A stretch of 64,000 nt of DNA from Diogma glabrata (GCA_963693315.1 OY856187.1:74087113-74151112), one strand, 5' to 3'; shown: positions 11,909 to 25,598, counted from the first letter of the stretch. A program made the numbers and translations. The notes: a model not told the origin generated them from the sequence alone.

Positions 11909-12840
11909 CCAAAAATTTGATCAAAAACACTAATCTAATTTTTTGAATACGACAATGTTTATTGTTTTTTTAATATGGCGTCAATGAATATAAGGAGGAT
12001 TTGCCTAGATTCAAAATATTTTGACATTTAAAACCAGGAAAAAATTGATTTTTTTCATGAAAAATGAGTTCGTTTAATACTATTTTTAGTACAGAACATC
12101 ATGATTTTTTTGAGTTCGTTTAATACTGCAACTGACAGAAAAATCGTTATTTTTCTTTTTATAACAATGTCTGTATGGACCGAACACTACATGGCATAAG
12201 AGCTTAATTGTTTAACCCTTCTTACGATTAAGCTCAAACTTCACAAACTATAAGATGAGATCATAACATGCAAGCTAATTTATATTTGTTATAGTTTTTT
12301 TTTATAATTTGATAATTTTTTTTTATTAATTTAATTAAAAAAGTAAGTTTTTAGTAAGCAATGATTAACTTTACAGCTCTTGAAATAGTTACCCTGTTAG
12401 ACCGGTTTTCATATTCGGAAATAAACAATTCATAGTAGAAGAAAACGGTCAACATGATATCAAGGAATATTCAAAGCTATTGAGTCAAGTGGTGGAATTC
12501 GATGCTAAACATGTTAATTCAATGAATCATTAAAAAAGTCAGAAGTTTGTTTGGGAGAAATATGTTTTTGTGTTTATTTTAATAATCTGGTTTTACATTC
12601 GTATATATAGCTGGTTTTTCTTTTTTTTTGCCAATAAAAACTTTAAACAATTTTAACAATTAGTTAAAGTTAAACAAAATTAAACATTCTTCTAACCATT
12701 ATTTAATTCTATTGGTATATAGTATTCGGTCGTGCAATATCACATCAGTAAATAACACGATAATTTACATCAATTTTTTCTTCTGATTCACTTCGTTGAA
12801 TATTACGATAAACCGGATTGAACAGTTAAAAGATAAAAAA
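11909..12840. repeat. Dispersed repeat family D, copy 1
   Basis: About 800 bases (11909-12715) match 23278-24084 closely, starting at a phrase reading ccaaaaatttgatcaaaaac and ending near tctattggtata. The following part (12780-12840) resembles 1685-1745. No coding frame is seen. It may be a non-autonomous transposon or part of the larger segmental duplication, because in both places it follows the LINE. The short stretches on either side (11648-11908 and 12841-13021) hold nothing I recognise. Confidence 0.65.
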
Positions 12841-13021
12841 ATGGATTTATAATATGCTAATCGTTTAATCAAAAATTAGAAAGTCGTTGCTATAGCCATC
12901 CGGCAAAAGTTTTTATCAAGTGGTAACGACTTTAATGCTGTTGTTGTTGTAAATATCGCCGATAAATTTTTGGTTCATGTAGCACATTTTACTTATACCG
13001 ACCGAATTTTGGATTTTATAT

Positions 13022-14235
13022 ACATTTCTAGAATTTTGAAAAAAGTTTCAATTTTTGATTTTGTAAGACTTTTTGGAATTTTTCAATTTTTTTATAATTT
13101 TTGCAATATTTTTAGAATTTTGGAAAATGTTTGAATTTTTGAAATATTTTTATAATTTTGAAAAAAGTTTCAATTTTTAATGGAATATTTTTAGAATTTA
13201 GAACAAGTTTAAATATTTGGTTTTACTCTAATTTTGTAAAAAGTTTATAGTTTTGATTTTTACAACATTTAAAGAATTTTTGAAAAAGTTTCAATTTTTG
13301 ATTTTGTAATATTTTTAGAATTTTGAAAAAAGTTTTAATTTTTGATTTCATTTAATTCTTACAATATTTTTGGAATTTTGAATGAAATACGAATTTTTGA
13401 TTTTGTAATATTTTCTCGAAACGCTAAATGGAGAGGTTTTTGAGTAGATTGATGATTGTATCATCTTTTCACTAAAGTATGTTAATTTATGATCTGTTGT
13501 AATTTTCCGGCAACCTATTGATGTTTCGTGTTATTTTTTTAATTAATTTCTAAACTAAGATAAAAAAGTACATGTACTTTAACAACGAGTTTTATGTTTG
13601 ATATATCTGCCCAAAACTAAAAACAATGTCCTCATAAAAGTTTTTTGTCGAAAACTGAATCAAAATCCTCAACCCAGACCGAAGTCTTGATATCTCATAG
13701 TTTGAGTTTTCAGGCTCGCCATATTTTCATGTTCAATTATATTTCATGTCATACAAATAATTAATTTAATTTTTTTCCTAAAAATTGGGTAAAAAATAAA
13801 TAAAAATCATTCTTTTGACACATTTGACATATTTTTGACAAACCAAGTATGCAATAATCTAGTTTTTGGTCTCACATACCAATCCCGACCACCAAGATTT
13901 CTCCGAATTCAATGTTACTATTCCTTATCGCTTAAACTGAACGTTTTTTTAAGCAAAAAATATGCAAATTTCCTTGTTTTGACACACTTCGCGATTTTTT
14001 TGACACACTTCCGGTATAGTTATCGAACACAACGCTATCGAAATCCCTCCAGTGGTTTTCAGTAACCGACGGCTGGCCGGCCGGCCGGCAGACAGACATA
14101 CATTTTTAATTTACTTTTTTGGAATCAGTAGGTCCTAAAACGTCAAGAAATGCCAAAAAAGTGGGGGTAAGCATTCCAATTTTATATCGAGAATGTAATA
14201 CTTAGGCCTTTCAGACCGAAGTAATTAATAGATGT
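13022..14235. repeat. Half of a long-inverted-arm element (core X plus arm Y)
   Basis: Positions 13022-13450 are a degenerate tandem array of a ~45-base unit built on 'agaattttgaaaaaagtttc' and 'aatttttgattttgtaat'. A conserved core follows to about 13720, then an arm (about 13720-14235) with a GGCCGGCCGGCCGGC run. The same core occurs at 38690-39475, but there the arm is on the opposite side and inverted. Together the two loci suggest an element with ~500-base inverted arms around core X, each locus keeping only one arm. No transposase is seen. Confidence 0.6.
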
Positions 14236-14387
14236 TACTCTTTACTAAATACATTTATAAAAAAGCAAATATCAAGTTAAATAAAATGTTTTATTAGTTA
14301 TATACGCAAAATCTTGAAAAATTTTTATTCCATATATGCCCAATAATTTTAATAACAGATCAATTAAGTTATTTACAAAAAATAAAT
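14236..14387 (-). terminator. 3' flank of the orphan gene with candidate poly-A signals
   Basis: On the minus strand AATAAA occurs at 14324-14329 and again at 14290-14295, 60-100 bases past the stop codon at 14388. Either could direct 3' end formation. Confidence 0.45.
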
Positions 14388-17276
14388 CTAGTGTGATGCT
14401 CTTATGTTTAATAACTCTTTTGGCCAGTCATTTTCAAAAATTTTGTATAAAAACTCGAGTGTAAATTGATTGATTGCATTTGTGTTCATTACATTGACAA
14501 ATTTTTTCCAATGTGCTGGAACATTTGTTAAACTGCTTCTAATACAAATTATATCTTGTTTTGTTAAACTGTCTACATTCTCATAAATAATGCCCGTATT
14601 TACATCTCTTAACTTAACCATTGCGATTTGATTGTGAGTAACTAATGATATTCCAAATACAATCTTTTTATTTGAATTTGCTTTTTCGTTCAATTCGTTG
14701 GGCGATAAAATTTTTAAGTTAGTTTTTTTATTCTTTGATTCTAATGAAGTTAAAGAATTATTTTGATTTTTTGATAGAACAGATGTTTGTGGTGGTATAG
14801 TTTCATCTCCATCTAGCGACAGATCGATTATATTAGAAGGAGTTAAGTCAATTTTAGATTTTTCAACACAGCTCGTTGATGGCAGTGAAAATTTTTTGAA
14901 CACATGAGTCGGTAATATAAATCGTGAACAAGGTGTTTGCATAGTTGGAGTAGGATGGGGTTTTGTTTGAACATTAGTCGTATTTGCGGCCATAGTTGGA
15001 GTTTTGGATATATTTTTAATAACGTAACACGGAACGTTAGTTTTCATGGTTTTATGGGGTAGTTTCACCTTTGTCAGTTTTAAAGTTTCGGGTTTGGTGC
15101 CACATGGTGTTAAAGTTGGTATTGATTTAGAAATTTTGTCCGAGCAATAAATATGATCATTTTGAGAGGTATTTTTATATTTTGGGTTTAAATATAATTC
15201 AACACCTTTCAACCATTTTAAAGCTGATGTGATTGCAGGAGTAAACGGTTTATTATCGACGAGACATAGCGGAATAATTCGTTTTTTCATTACCTTGCCG
15301 TTTTCATTCGCAATTTCTTTTATGAGTGTGTCGAGCGTACTCATTTGTTTAACAACATCAATAACAGGTTCATCTTCACCATCACTAGACAACTGGAGCT
15401 TTTCATCATCCTTTATTATGGAATTATCAATTTCTTTAGGCATACATTGCTTATGAAGTTTTATATCGACTACCTTAGTATTTAAAAATTTTTTTAGATC
15501 AACTCGTTCCAAACGAATATATAACCGACCTCGCTTAAAATATTCATTTTGAAAGTTATCAACAAGAGTGGTGTTTGTTAATATTTTATGAAGTGTTTGT
15601 TGTTTTACTTTTTGTACGATAGTATTTAGATTTTTATCTGTGTCTCTCTTAGAATCCTCGTCCGCCGTTTTATTTATTAAACAAGGTGACCCCGATTCGG
15701 GATCGGTTATTGTGTTATTCCTTTCATTTATTGCAGTTATGCAAGAAGTTTTGGTACTGATTGATTCATGATTCATGACACCTGTTGATGTCTTCTAAAA
15801 TTAAATAGTAAAAATATATTTGTTTGCATTTATCATACTTTATAATGAAACTTACAGTTTCCTTTTTAGAATTGTTTTTATTACTATATTTCTCTATATT
15901 TTCAATAGTGAAAGGATAGACGTAATTTTCAGCAAAATCCTTGATGGAGGATTTTTGTACCATCCCTCTTGTTAGCCTTTGCTGAGGAGCATGAAATGTA
16001 GTTGTTGGAAAGACTCCCTTGAATTATAAAGATAAATTACATATATTTAAATTTGACTTAAAGTTAAGGTACATACTTCCTCCTTTGAATGAGTTCGGAC
16101 ATTTCGACAAGTCTGATCTTTACTTTCCACTTCAACACAATTAACTATTTTTGTTTTTCGTTTGGTATTATTTGTCATCACAATATTATCCGACTTTATT
16201 TTAGGGTTGGAGTTTAGACCTACAGCATCAAGTGTCAGTTTTGATAAGTTTATTAAATGATCGGAAATAGTGGTAGATCTTCTTGTAGCTAATTTCCTTG
16301 ATTTTGGCAACGATGCATCATATATTTTTTGTTTCAATGATAGCTTGTTTTAGATGTTGAAATGTTTTATTTTATTAATATGTATTTGGAATGAATATGT
16401 TTTATTCACAACCATATAAGTTATACCCCCATTACTGACCTCAAAGTTGAGAAGTGAGCTTTTACTGTATTTGAATCATTTCGCGACCACAATTACTTCC
16501 CAACCGATTGGGAAGTAAAATGATGTATTGATTATTTTTTTGTGATTTGAATTCAAATTTCGTTTAGATGGGTTTAAAAATTATATAGAAGAAAATAAAA
16601 TTTCAATTTGAGCAACCAGATCATTTTTAGTTAAAATTCGAATATAAATTTAAAGTTTGTTCTAATTTTTTTTTTGAATTATTTTATTTTACTGGTTGTG
16701 AATAAACTAGTGCACAAACCTCGGTAGAAAACTTCAAAACCGCCTCGCGCTATAAATATAAACTATAGGCGGAAATGAAATACTTTTCACCTCGGTGTGT
16801 AGTATAATATTACTTACATTTGATACTATTGAACTGCTATTAGAATTATTGCAAGAATTTGAACAATTGTTTTCTTCAGCATCAATATTGGTAGCTTTAC
16901 GTTTTCTTTCAATCTTCGCTTTAGGTTCAATTTCAGTCACATTATATGTGGTATCAGCATCTTTATTATAATAATTTTCTAAGGGATTACTCGAAAATCT
17001 TGAAGAGTCTGTTATTTTGTCTTGTCTTTGAACAGATATTTCGCTTTTGTTCGGCAGAAACTTTGGTGTAATTTTAATTTTGTGTTTAAAATTGGTGTCA
17101 ACGGGTGAAACTTGTATAGCTAGAGGGTTACATTTAACAACCCTTTCCCCTAATATCTCAAGATCTGAAATGTTTTTTTCGTGCACAAGTTTTGGACTAT
17201 CTAAAAACAGACGTTGATTTTCTAGTACTAATTCTTTAAATTTAACAAACTCTTCTAATTTATTAAAACAACTCAT
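14388..17276 (-). CDS. Unrecognised four-exon gene (about 764 residues)
   Basis: Four exons join in frame on the minus strand: 16818-17276, 16077-16343, 15856-16017 and 14388-15794. Donors are GTAAGT, GTATGT and GTAAGT, acceptors all AG, and every junction is phase 0, which strongly supports the model. The product is about 764 residues, rich in Lys, Asn, Ser and Thr. Low-complexity stretches (a Ser/Asn run at the end of exon 1, acidic LSSDGEDEPVID, basic ERKRKATN and NTKRKTKIVN) suggest a nuclear, largely disordered protein. The last ~100 residues (FGISLVTHNQIAMVKLRD onward) are the most structured-looking part. I recognise no domain; a chromatin or telomere/centromere protein is a guess only. 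Exon 1 is duplicated at 419-877. Confidence 0.8.
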
Positions 17277-20200
17277 ACAAATTTTCGTTGGGGTTTCATC
17301 AAATTGTTTAATCTAAATTTGAAAGAATATATAAAAATTTCGAATAATAAAATATCTTATGTACTATAAATATTTTGATAGTTGAAGACACAAACCTTTA
17401 AATCCAAAAAATGAAATATATAATGGTTTATTTGCTTTTCCAAGCCGTTTACAAAACGTCCACCAAGAGGAGATATACATAGTCGGCACTTATTGATAAA
17501 AGACATTCTCAACACTAATTTAATTTTTAAAATTTACATTATATATAATACATTGTAATTGTAAAATTTAGCAATTTATCGCTACTGTAACCCAATATAT
17601 TAATATTATATCTGAGTGTATCTGTCAAATTATCTAAAGTCACGTCACCAATAACAATTTCGTATACGTGTACTGAGTTCGGAATTCAGATAAATGAAAC
17701 GATCCGAATAGGTATAGGGACCTTTGCAAATAGAATTTGAATAAATTTTTAATACCTTTTCGTTTTTAGTTTAGTACAAATATTATAAAATTTATATTTG
17801 TATATAAACATATAAACCATTTTGCTGTACAAAAGAGCTGCAATTATGATACCATTTGGGTGCGTTCGACATCAATTTACATTTTTTTAAATTAAAATGT
17901 GTTCTGTAGTGGAATTACAATACAACAACACGTACAACAATCCTTAAAAATCAAGTTATTAAACGTCAAAGTTTTTTACTACTAATTTCACTTCGTTGAA
18001 TATTATGTCAATCCGAACCGAACAGCCAAAAGAAATAAAATTATTTATTATTATCAAAATATAAATTTATCCCGAAAACACAAAACCGAATTTATCAAGG
18101 ATAGTTATCATAAAAATGTAAGCATAAACAAAACAAAAAGCACAAACAATCAAAATAAAACATTTTGACATTCAAAAGCAGGAAAAAAGTTGATTTTTCA
18201 TGATAAATGAGTGCGTTTAATAATATTTTTAGTACAGAAAATCAAGATTTCTTTTAACCACAATTTCACGTACCGAACTAAGTGTAACTAAGGAATGAAA
18301 AATTAAACAAGAGAATGCATAACAAAACATGACATAGTCCAATATTTTATGATAGGACTATGGCCTGTTCAAATTAAGGTTATTTTAAGCACATGAACCA
18401 TTTTTTAAGTTGCCGTCATTCATTCAGTGTTTTTCTTTACCAATAAAATTCCTAAAAGTGACGAGTTCTTCTTAATTTTTTTCTAAAGAATATGATTGGT
18501 TTAAAAAAAAAACACTGAACGAATGAACACACGTACGGCTGCAACTGAAAAAGTGGCAATAGGCATTTAATTTACAATAAATACACTCATGTGTCGGGAT
18601 AGTAGACCGAAAGACATTAATTAATTATTTAACATTATTGGGTAGCGAAATGGGCAGGAATTCGACGTCCACGCCGTGTTGCCTAGGTAATGTTGACAGA
18701 ATTAGGTTTATGCATCGGAGACAAGCAAGGTAAAAACCACTTAGTAGCGAAATCCTAAATTCGACGTCCACGCCGTGCTGCCTGGGTAATGCTGACAGAA
18801 TTATTTTGGTGTATTGGAGACAAGCAGAGTAAAAACTGCTTAGTCAATGACGCTACATCACGGCGAATTGGCGCCTTACAACTAATGCGACTCAAGCGTC
18901 TGTTCTCCATGTCAGGGGTGGCTTGGAGCGGGCGTCTGTCTTGAATCAAGCGGCTCGCTATATAAACGTGTAAAAAGGTTGTTTCTGGTGACCTTAATAT
19001 GCAGAACGGACCCATTCACGACAATTTGGGTTGGGCCTAAGGTTAACACCCTAACCCCGGAAAAAAACTAATATGTTAAATTTGGTGATCAGAAAAAGAA
19101 AAACAGACCCGGACAACAAAACAGAATTTTACCTTGACGTGAAAAAGGACCAGACTACCGAATCGGAAAGTGGAACGTGCGCAGCCTGAGCGCTCCTGAT
19201 GCTCTTATAAGTCTGGAAACAGAGGCTGAGAGGTATAGGATGGATATTATTGCTCTACAAGAAATTAGACAGCCGATAATCGGAAAACAAGATTTGGATA
19301 GTCACTCTCTATACTGTAGTGGTCATCCTTCTCGAAGAGAATTTGGTACTGGCTTTCTTGTTGGTGCACGCATACAAAAAGCCGTGATGAAATTCATCCC
19401 GGTCAGTGAGAGGATCTGCTACCTACGTGTACGTGGTACATATAACAATATTTCTCTTATTGCCGTGCATGCACCTACTGAAGCGAAGACCGTCGACGAG
19501 AAGGATAATTTCTACATAGCATTGGAAGAGGTTATGAAACAAACACCAACACGCGACTTCATTATGGTTCTTGGTGACTTTAATGGACAGGTTGGAGGAG
19601 ATATCTCTTATGGAAATGTGGTGGGTCCCAACAGCCTGCATTTGAATTCGAATGATAATGGTGAGAGAATGACTGAGTTTGCATTATCAAATATTTTGAG
19701 AATTGCTAGTACGTTCTTTCCGCATCGATCGATTCATAAACAGACTTGGGTCTCACCGAATGGAAACACTCGAAATCAAATTGATCACGTTCTTGTAACA
19801 ACACGTTTCTTTTCGAGCGTTCGGGATGTGCGATCCTTTAGAGGTGCATACATTGGAAGTGATCACTTCCTTGTATGTGCAACGATAAGGTTCCACTTCC
19901 CAAATCCAGGCATTCCGAAATTCAATCAACGGAAACGTTTTAACATCTCATCATTAAAGAATACTGAAACAGAAGAGAGATATCAAATCCATATTGCCGA
20001 AACATTGGAGAAATCAGAAACCATTAATGGAGACGTCGATTAGTCATGGTATTTGCTCAAAGATGCTGTTTTAAGTGATGCTGAGGGAATACTTGGACGA
20101 CCACAGAACCACTCCCAGAAGCCATGGATGGATCAAGCATGTCTTGACGCTATTCAATACAAAAGAGATTGCTATCTGAAGTGTCTACAAGGACGCAATA

Positions 20201-20500
20201 CCAGGTCCACGAAGGAGAACTACAAACTGGCAAGACAAGCCGTTACAAAGCTATGTAGACGAACGAAGAGAGAATGGTGGAGGAGACAGTGTGAGGAGAT
20301 TGAAAGCTTCAATAAGGAACATCAATCGCGTAACTTCTTTCAACAGGTTAAAACCTTAAGGAAGGGCCCTCAAACTAGATCGACTGCTATTCAAAACGAA
20401 GATGGGGAGCTACAAGTAGACCTTAAAAATATTTTAGATACTTGGGCCGCTTATTTTGAGAATCTTCTCAACTTAAGTGACCAGCAACAAGTCGGGCGAC
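16400..20500. repeat. Segmental duplication, right copy
   Basis: This is the partner of 1-4199. It begins in intron 1 of the orphan gene, covers exon 1 and upstream DNA, and ends in the LINE at the point where the left copy switches family. The copy lacks about 100 bases (between 17946 and 17949) that are present on the left. The LINE here continues uninterrupted, so this copy probably shows the ancestral arrangement. Confidence 0.9.
17277..18639. other. Upstream DNA of the orphan gene, no gene seen
   Basis: This is the counterpart of 878-2340. It is AT-rich, with D-family pieces at about 18000-18260, and no coding frame. It should contain the promoter of the orphan gene near 17280-17400. 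No core motif is convincing. Confidence 0.45.
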
Positions 20501-22063
20501 GAGCAAAGCTTATTCGTGCGTCAGAGGTATATGTAGACGAACCCACCAAAGAGGAATTCGATGCGGCGCTGTCAAAATTAAAATGCAATAAAGCACCTGG
20601 TATCGACGATATAACATCCGAAATGATTGAACATGGTGGCGAAACTCTATCCTCAAGATTGTTTGAACTTGTTAAAATGATCTGGAGGACTGAAACCATG
20701 CCACAAGACTGGAACAAAGCTATGCTGATACCAATCCATAAAAAAGGTAATCGCCTACAATGTGAAAACTACAGATAAGATCTTTTCCTACATTTTGCTA
20801 TCCAAAATCAATCCTTTTGCTGAACAACTGTTTGGAGAATATCAGTGTGGTTTCCGGCGGGGCCGAGGTACCACCGATGCACTTTTCTCGATAAGGATGA
20901 TTTTGGAAAAGTGTCGAGAGTTCAACATACCTGTGCACCAACTTTTCATTGATTTCAGGCAGGCCTACGACTCTCTCGAACGAGAGACTCTATGGTCTGC
21001 TCTGGTGTCAATGGGAATTCCTGGTAAACTGGTATCACTATGCAAAATGACAGTACAGAACTCTCAATGCTGTGTGCGAGTAGAGAACGAAATATCAAAA
21101 AATTTTAAAGTCGACTCCGGATTAAGACAAGGTGATGCTATCTCTCCTATACTTTTTAATCTAGCCTTGAAATATGTGTGCCGTCAAAAGAAACTACCGA
21201 CTAATAACAATATCTTGTCAATAAACTCAGTATAGATGATTGCTTACGCTGATGATGTTGTCATCCTCGGCCGAAGTGAAGCTGTTATGAGTGAGACTTT
21301 CAAGTCGCTTGAGAGTGGTGCTAGGAAAATTGGCCTGCAAATTAACTACAATAAAACCAAACATATGAATGTTTCAAGAAAGTTGAACGATGAACGTTCG
21401 TCGATGAACGAATTGAGAGAGTTGAATCTTTTAAATATTTGGGATCAATGCTTGACTCAAACAACAGCATACTTACAGATATTAAAGCTCGAATCGCTGC
21501 AGGTAATCAAACTTTCTGCTCAATTAAACCTCTCCTTGGATCACCGTATGTATCAACTAACACCAAGCTCAAGTTATACAAGACATTGATTAGACCGGTT
21601 GTGATGTATGGGTCACAAACGTGGACCCTTACACAAAACGACGAATCGCATTTATCTATATTTGAGCGTAAGATCCTACGCTACATTTTTGGTTCACTTA
21701 AGACAGACGATGGAGAGTATAGAACCCGGTATAACTTTGAGATCAGAGACCTTCTTGAGGGTCCTGATATACTAGGTTGTATCCGTTCTAACAGGATTGC
21801 TTGGTTTGGGCATGTTCTACGAGCCGATCAACAGTCTGGAATGATTAGAAAAATGTACGTTAGTACCCCAGGGAGTGGTAGACCGCGAGGAAGACCACGA
21901 CTGCAATGGGAGACTGACGTAATAAACGACCTTAAAAAAATCGGCTGCCATGGTTATTATGTCGCTGTTGCGAATGACCGTGGTGAATATTCAAAGCTGA
22001 TTAGCCTGGCAACGCTCCTACATGGAGCATGAACGCCTTAAAAAAAAAAAAAAAAAAAAAAAA
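18640..22063 (+). mobile_element. LINE family A, near full-length copy with poly-A tail
   Basis: The element starts with the two ~105-base 5' UTR monomers (18640-18851). It continues through a GC-richer leader, the endonuclease-reverse transcriptase ORF, and a run of about 25 A at 22039-22063 right after the stop codon. The 3' UTR is therefore nearly absent. It is broken at several points but shows the whole family A architecture. The poly-A run is followed at once by the 5' UTR of another copy. Confidence 0.85.
19150..22032 (+). pseudogene. LINE family A endonuclease-reverse transcriptase (broken)
   Basis: The frame encodes an APE-type endonuclease (IIALQEIRQ, VLGDFNGQVGGD, GSDHFLV), a linker, and a reverse transcriptase: APGIDDITSEMI, PIHKKGN, FRRGRGTTDALF, motif A FIDFRQAYDSLERETLW, motif B SGLRQGDAISPILF, motif C IAYADDVVILG. 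The C-terminus reads RIAWFGHVLRAD with RPRGRPRLQWE. Breaks: TGA at 19135, TAG at 20041, a frame change near 20775 (the residues after CENYR are lost), TAG at 21233 just before the catalytic YADD, and a frameshift near 21425. It cannot make an active protein. The clade is tentatively RTE-like. Confidence 0.85.
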
Positions 22064-22752
22064 AACCAATGTGACCCAGGCGTCTGTTCTCCATGTAAGG
22101 GGCGGTTGGGATCGCGCCGTCAGCCCTGGATCAAGCGGCTCGCTATATAAACGTGTAAAAAGGTGGTTTCTGGAAACCTTAAGATGCAAATCGGACCCAT
22201 TCACGACAATTTGGGCTGGGCCTAAGGTTAACACCCTAACCCCGGAAAAAACTAATTAGTTAAATTAGTAATCAGAAAGAGAATAACAGACCCGGAAACA
22301 AAAATAGAATTTTTCCTGAACGTGAAAAAGGAAGAAAAGTACCGAATCGGAAAGTGGAACGTGCGCAGCCTGACCGCTCTTGATGCTCTTATAAGTCTAG
22401 AAACAGAGGCTGAGAGGTATTGGTATAGGATGGATATCATAGCTCTGCTAGAAAATAGACGGAAAAAATAATAATATAATCGGAAAAGAAGATTTGGATA
22501 GCAACTCTTTACACTGTATTAGTCATCCATCTCGAAGAGAATTTGGAACTGGTTCTCTTGTAGGTGCACGCATACAAGAAGCCGTGATGAAATTCATTCC
22601 GGTCAATGAAAGTGGCTGCTATATACGGGTACGTGGTACATACAACAATATTTCTCTTATTGCCGTGCATGCACCTACTGAACATAACACTGGAAGAGGT
22701 TATGAAACAAACACCAGCACGCAACTTCATTATGGTTCTTGGTGACTTTAAT
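22064..22752 (+). mobile_element. LINE family A, third copy, truncated at its 3' side
   Basis: Directly after the poly-A run of the previous copy, the 5' UTR (from gtctgttctccatgta, with the cggctcgctatataaacg phrase) and the first part of the endonuclease reappear, more diverged than in the other two copies. It ends abruptly within the VLGDFN motif near 22752, after a small internal deletion (the residues after HAPTE are shortened). A head-to-tail arrangement like this can arise by nested insertion into a poly-A tail or by recombination. Confidence 0.75.
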
Positions 22753-23277
22753 AATATACCGGTTTAGTCAATTAGTTTCACTAGTGATCACTGTTTTATT
22801 ATTCTCTAGACATGCTAGTATTGAATAACAAACTCGTATCGGCGAGAAGAAGATGACTAGTCTTCACTTGTGTCTATTGACACATAATCAACAATTAATT
22901 CAGTAAATTATTTGTGATATAACATCACCCCGGTGGAAAATCTCCCATCAAGAATAATATAAGAACTGAATCTAAAAAATTATGGTGCAATTGAAATTAT
23001 GGTGACTAAACCTGAACCTATTAAATATATATTTATGTAAATTTTTTGTTTTTTTATACTTTGCTAGAGTTGTAAACTAATTTTTGGTTTATATTAGCTT
23101 TGACATTTTTTGGTAGTTTATTTTGTCGGCTAGCCCTGATGGGAATGATAAACTTTTTTAAAGTTTAAAATTTTCTCATTGGTGCGAAACTAGATCGGTC
23201 AAAAATTGTATGGATTGTAAAAGGTTTCATAATTTGTACCATAATTTTTTAGATTCAGTTCTTATATCCATATAAAC
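22753..23277. other. No gene seen
   Basis: This is AT-rich DNA with no coding frame. A phrase reading ttttttagattcagttctta near 23247-23266 is the reverse complement of one near 22967-22986, so 22960-23275 may be a small inverted-repeat element about 300 bases long. Confidence 0.35.
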
Positions 23278-24084
23278 AAATTCCAAAAATTTGATCAAAA
23301 ACACTAATCTAATTTTTTGCATACGACAATGTTCATTGTTTTTTTAATATGGCGTCAATGAATTGGGAATATGAAGAATATCGGAGGATTTGCCTAAATT
23401 CAAAATATTTTGATATTTAAAACCAGGAAAAAATTGATTTTTTTCATGAAAAATGAGTTCGTTTAATACTATTTTTAGTACAGAAGATCATGATTTTTTT
23501 GAGTTCGTTTAATACTGCAACTGACAGAAAAATCGTTATTTTTCTTTTTATAACAATGTCTGTATGTACCGAACACTACATGGCATAAGAGCTTAATTGT
23601 TTATATATAGCTAATTTATATTTGTTTTTATAGTTTTTTTTATAATTTGATAATTTTTTTTATTAATTTAATAAAAAAAAGTAAGTAAGAGTAAGTAGTG
23701 GTAAGTAAAAGTAAGCAATGATTATCTTTACAGCTCTTGAAATAGTTACCCTGTTAGACCGGTTTTCATATTCGGAAATAAACAATTCATTTCAGTAGAA
23801 AACGGTCAACATGATATCAAGGAATATCCAAAGCTATTGAGTCAAGTGGTGGAATTCGATGCTAAACATGTTAATTCAATGAATCATTAAAAAAGTCAGA
23901 AGTTTGTTTGAGAGAAAATATGTTTTTGTGTTTATTTTAATAATCTGGTTTTACATTCGTATATATAGCTGGTTTTTCTTTTTTTTTGCCAATAAAAACT
24001 TTAAACAATTTTGACAATTAGTTAAAGTCAAACAAAATTAAACATTCTTCTAACTATTATTTAATTCTATTGGTATAGTGTTCG
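23278..24084. repeat. Dispersed repeat family D, copy 2
   Basis: This matches 11909-12715 with small indels (for example a gtaagt-rich expansion near 23690). It ends at the insertion point of the Copia element at 24085. Confidence 0.7.
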
Positions 24085-24265
24085 TGTTGTAATTGTAATT
24101 ACGACCTGTGAAAAAGTTAATAACACATCCGCTTAGTTTCACAGTACAATTGGCAAGCGCCATATTTATTTAATGTCAAAAGATAGTACAGTGTGACAAC
24201 ATTATTATTACAGTTCAGTGTGGGCAATATTTGAACATACAAACTTCTACGTTAAATTTATAACA
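24085..24265 (-). repeat. Copia-type 3' LTR (181 bp)
   Basis: On the minus strand the LTR begins TGTTATAAATT and ends ATTACAACA, giving TG...CA ends. A purine-rich tract (GAGTGAGGG) precedes it on the minus strand, as expected for a polypurine tract. The other LTR is not found, so the element is a truncated 3' end. Confidence 0.65.
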
Positions 24266-24394
24266 CCCTCACTCAGTAAAAGAGAGAATAAATATACAAA
24301 TATTTTATATAAATCTTGAGTTAATAAAAGGAATTATTGTAGACTTATTAAATCTTTTAATGCACTTCAATTTAACCCCATCAGTACTGAACAC

Positions 24395-24560
24395 AACTTG
24401 TGTGACAGGACCAAAGAAGAAGCTGTGACCTAGTGAGGACTGCATTCTCGTCTGTTGAAACATATGATATGTTGATGGTGGCATCTTCAACACGTTCGCG
24501 TAGATGGTGATATCGAACATCAATATGTTTCGTTCGTTGATTGTAGCCATCTGAATATGA
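24395..24560 (-). pseudogene. Copia pol remnant (end of RNase H)
   Basis: Minus-strand translation gives NQRTKHIDVRYHHLRE followed by ISYVSTDEN. This is the very characteristic C-terminal end of Ty1/Copia RNase H, which normally precedes the LTR by a short distance. The frame shifts after it, and everything upstream of it in the element is missing. It is a dead fragment. Confidence 0.85.
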
Positions 24561-25339
<779 letters not shown>

Positions 25340-25598
25340 GCTGAGCTTCAGGCTACTGTGGGGGTCACAGGTGGCGGATAGTGAACGGCCTACATACTGA
25401 CATGATGTATGTAGGTGAGCTGCGAATACGCGAATAAGCAGTCCCCGACCAAGAGCGCAACATAAATCCACGAGCGTCTGTCCCACAGTGGGCGGCTCAC
25501 TGGTCAGCGTCTGTCTTCATGTTAGAAGCGGCTGGTTATTTCCACCTGGCAGTAGGTATAAAATGCTAAGAGAAGAAAAACTCCGAAAATAAAACAAC

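Noticed and set aside
15229..15456. 75-codon plus-strand frame inside the orphan gene
   Set aside because: Antisense shadow of exon 4.
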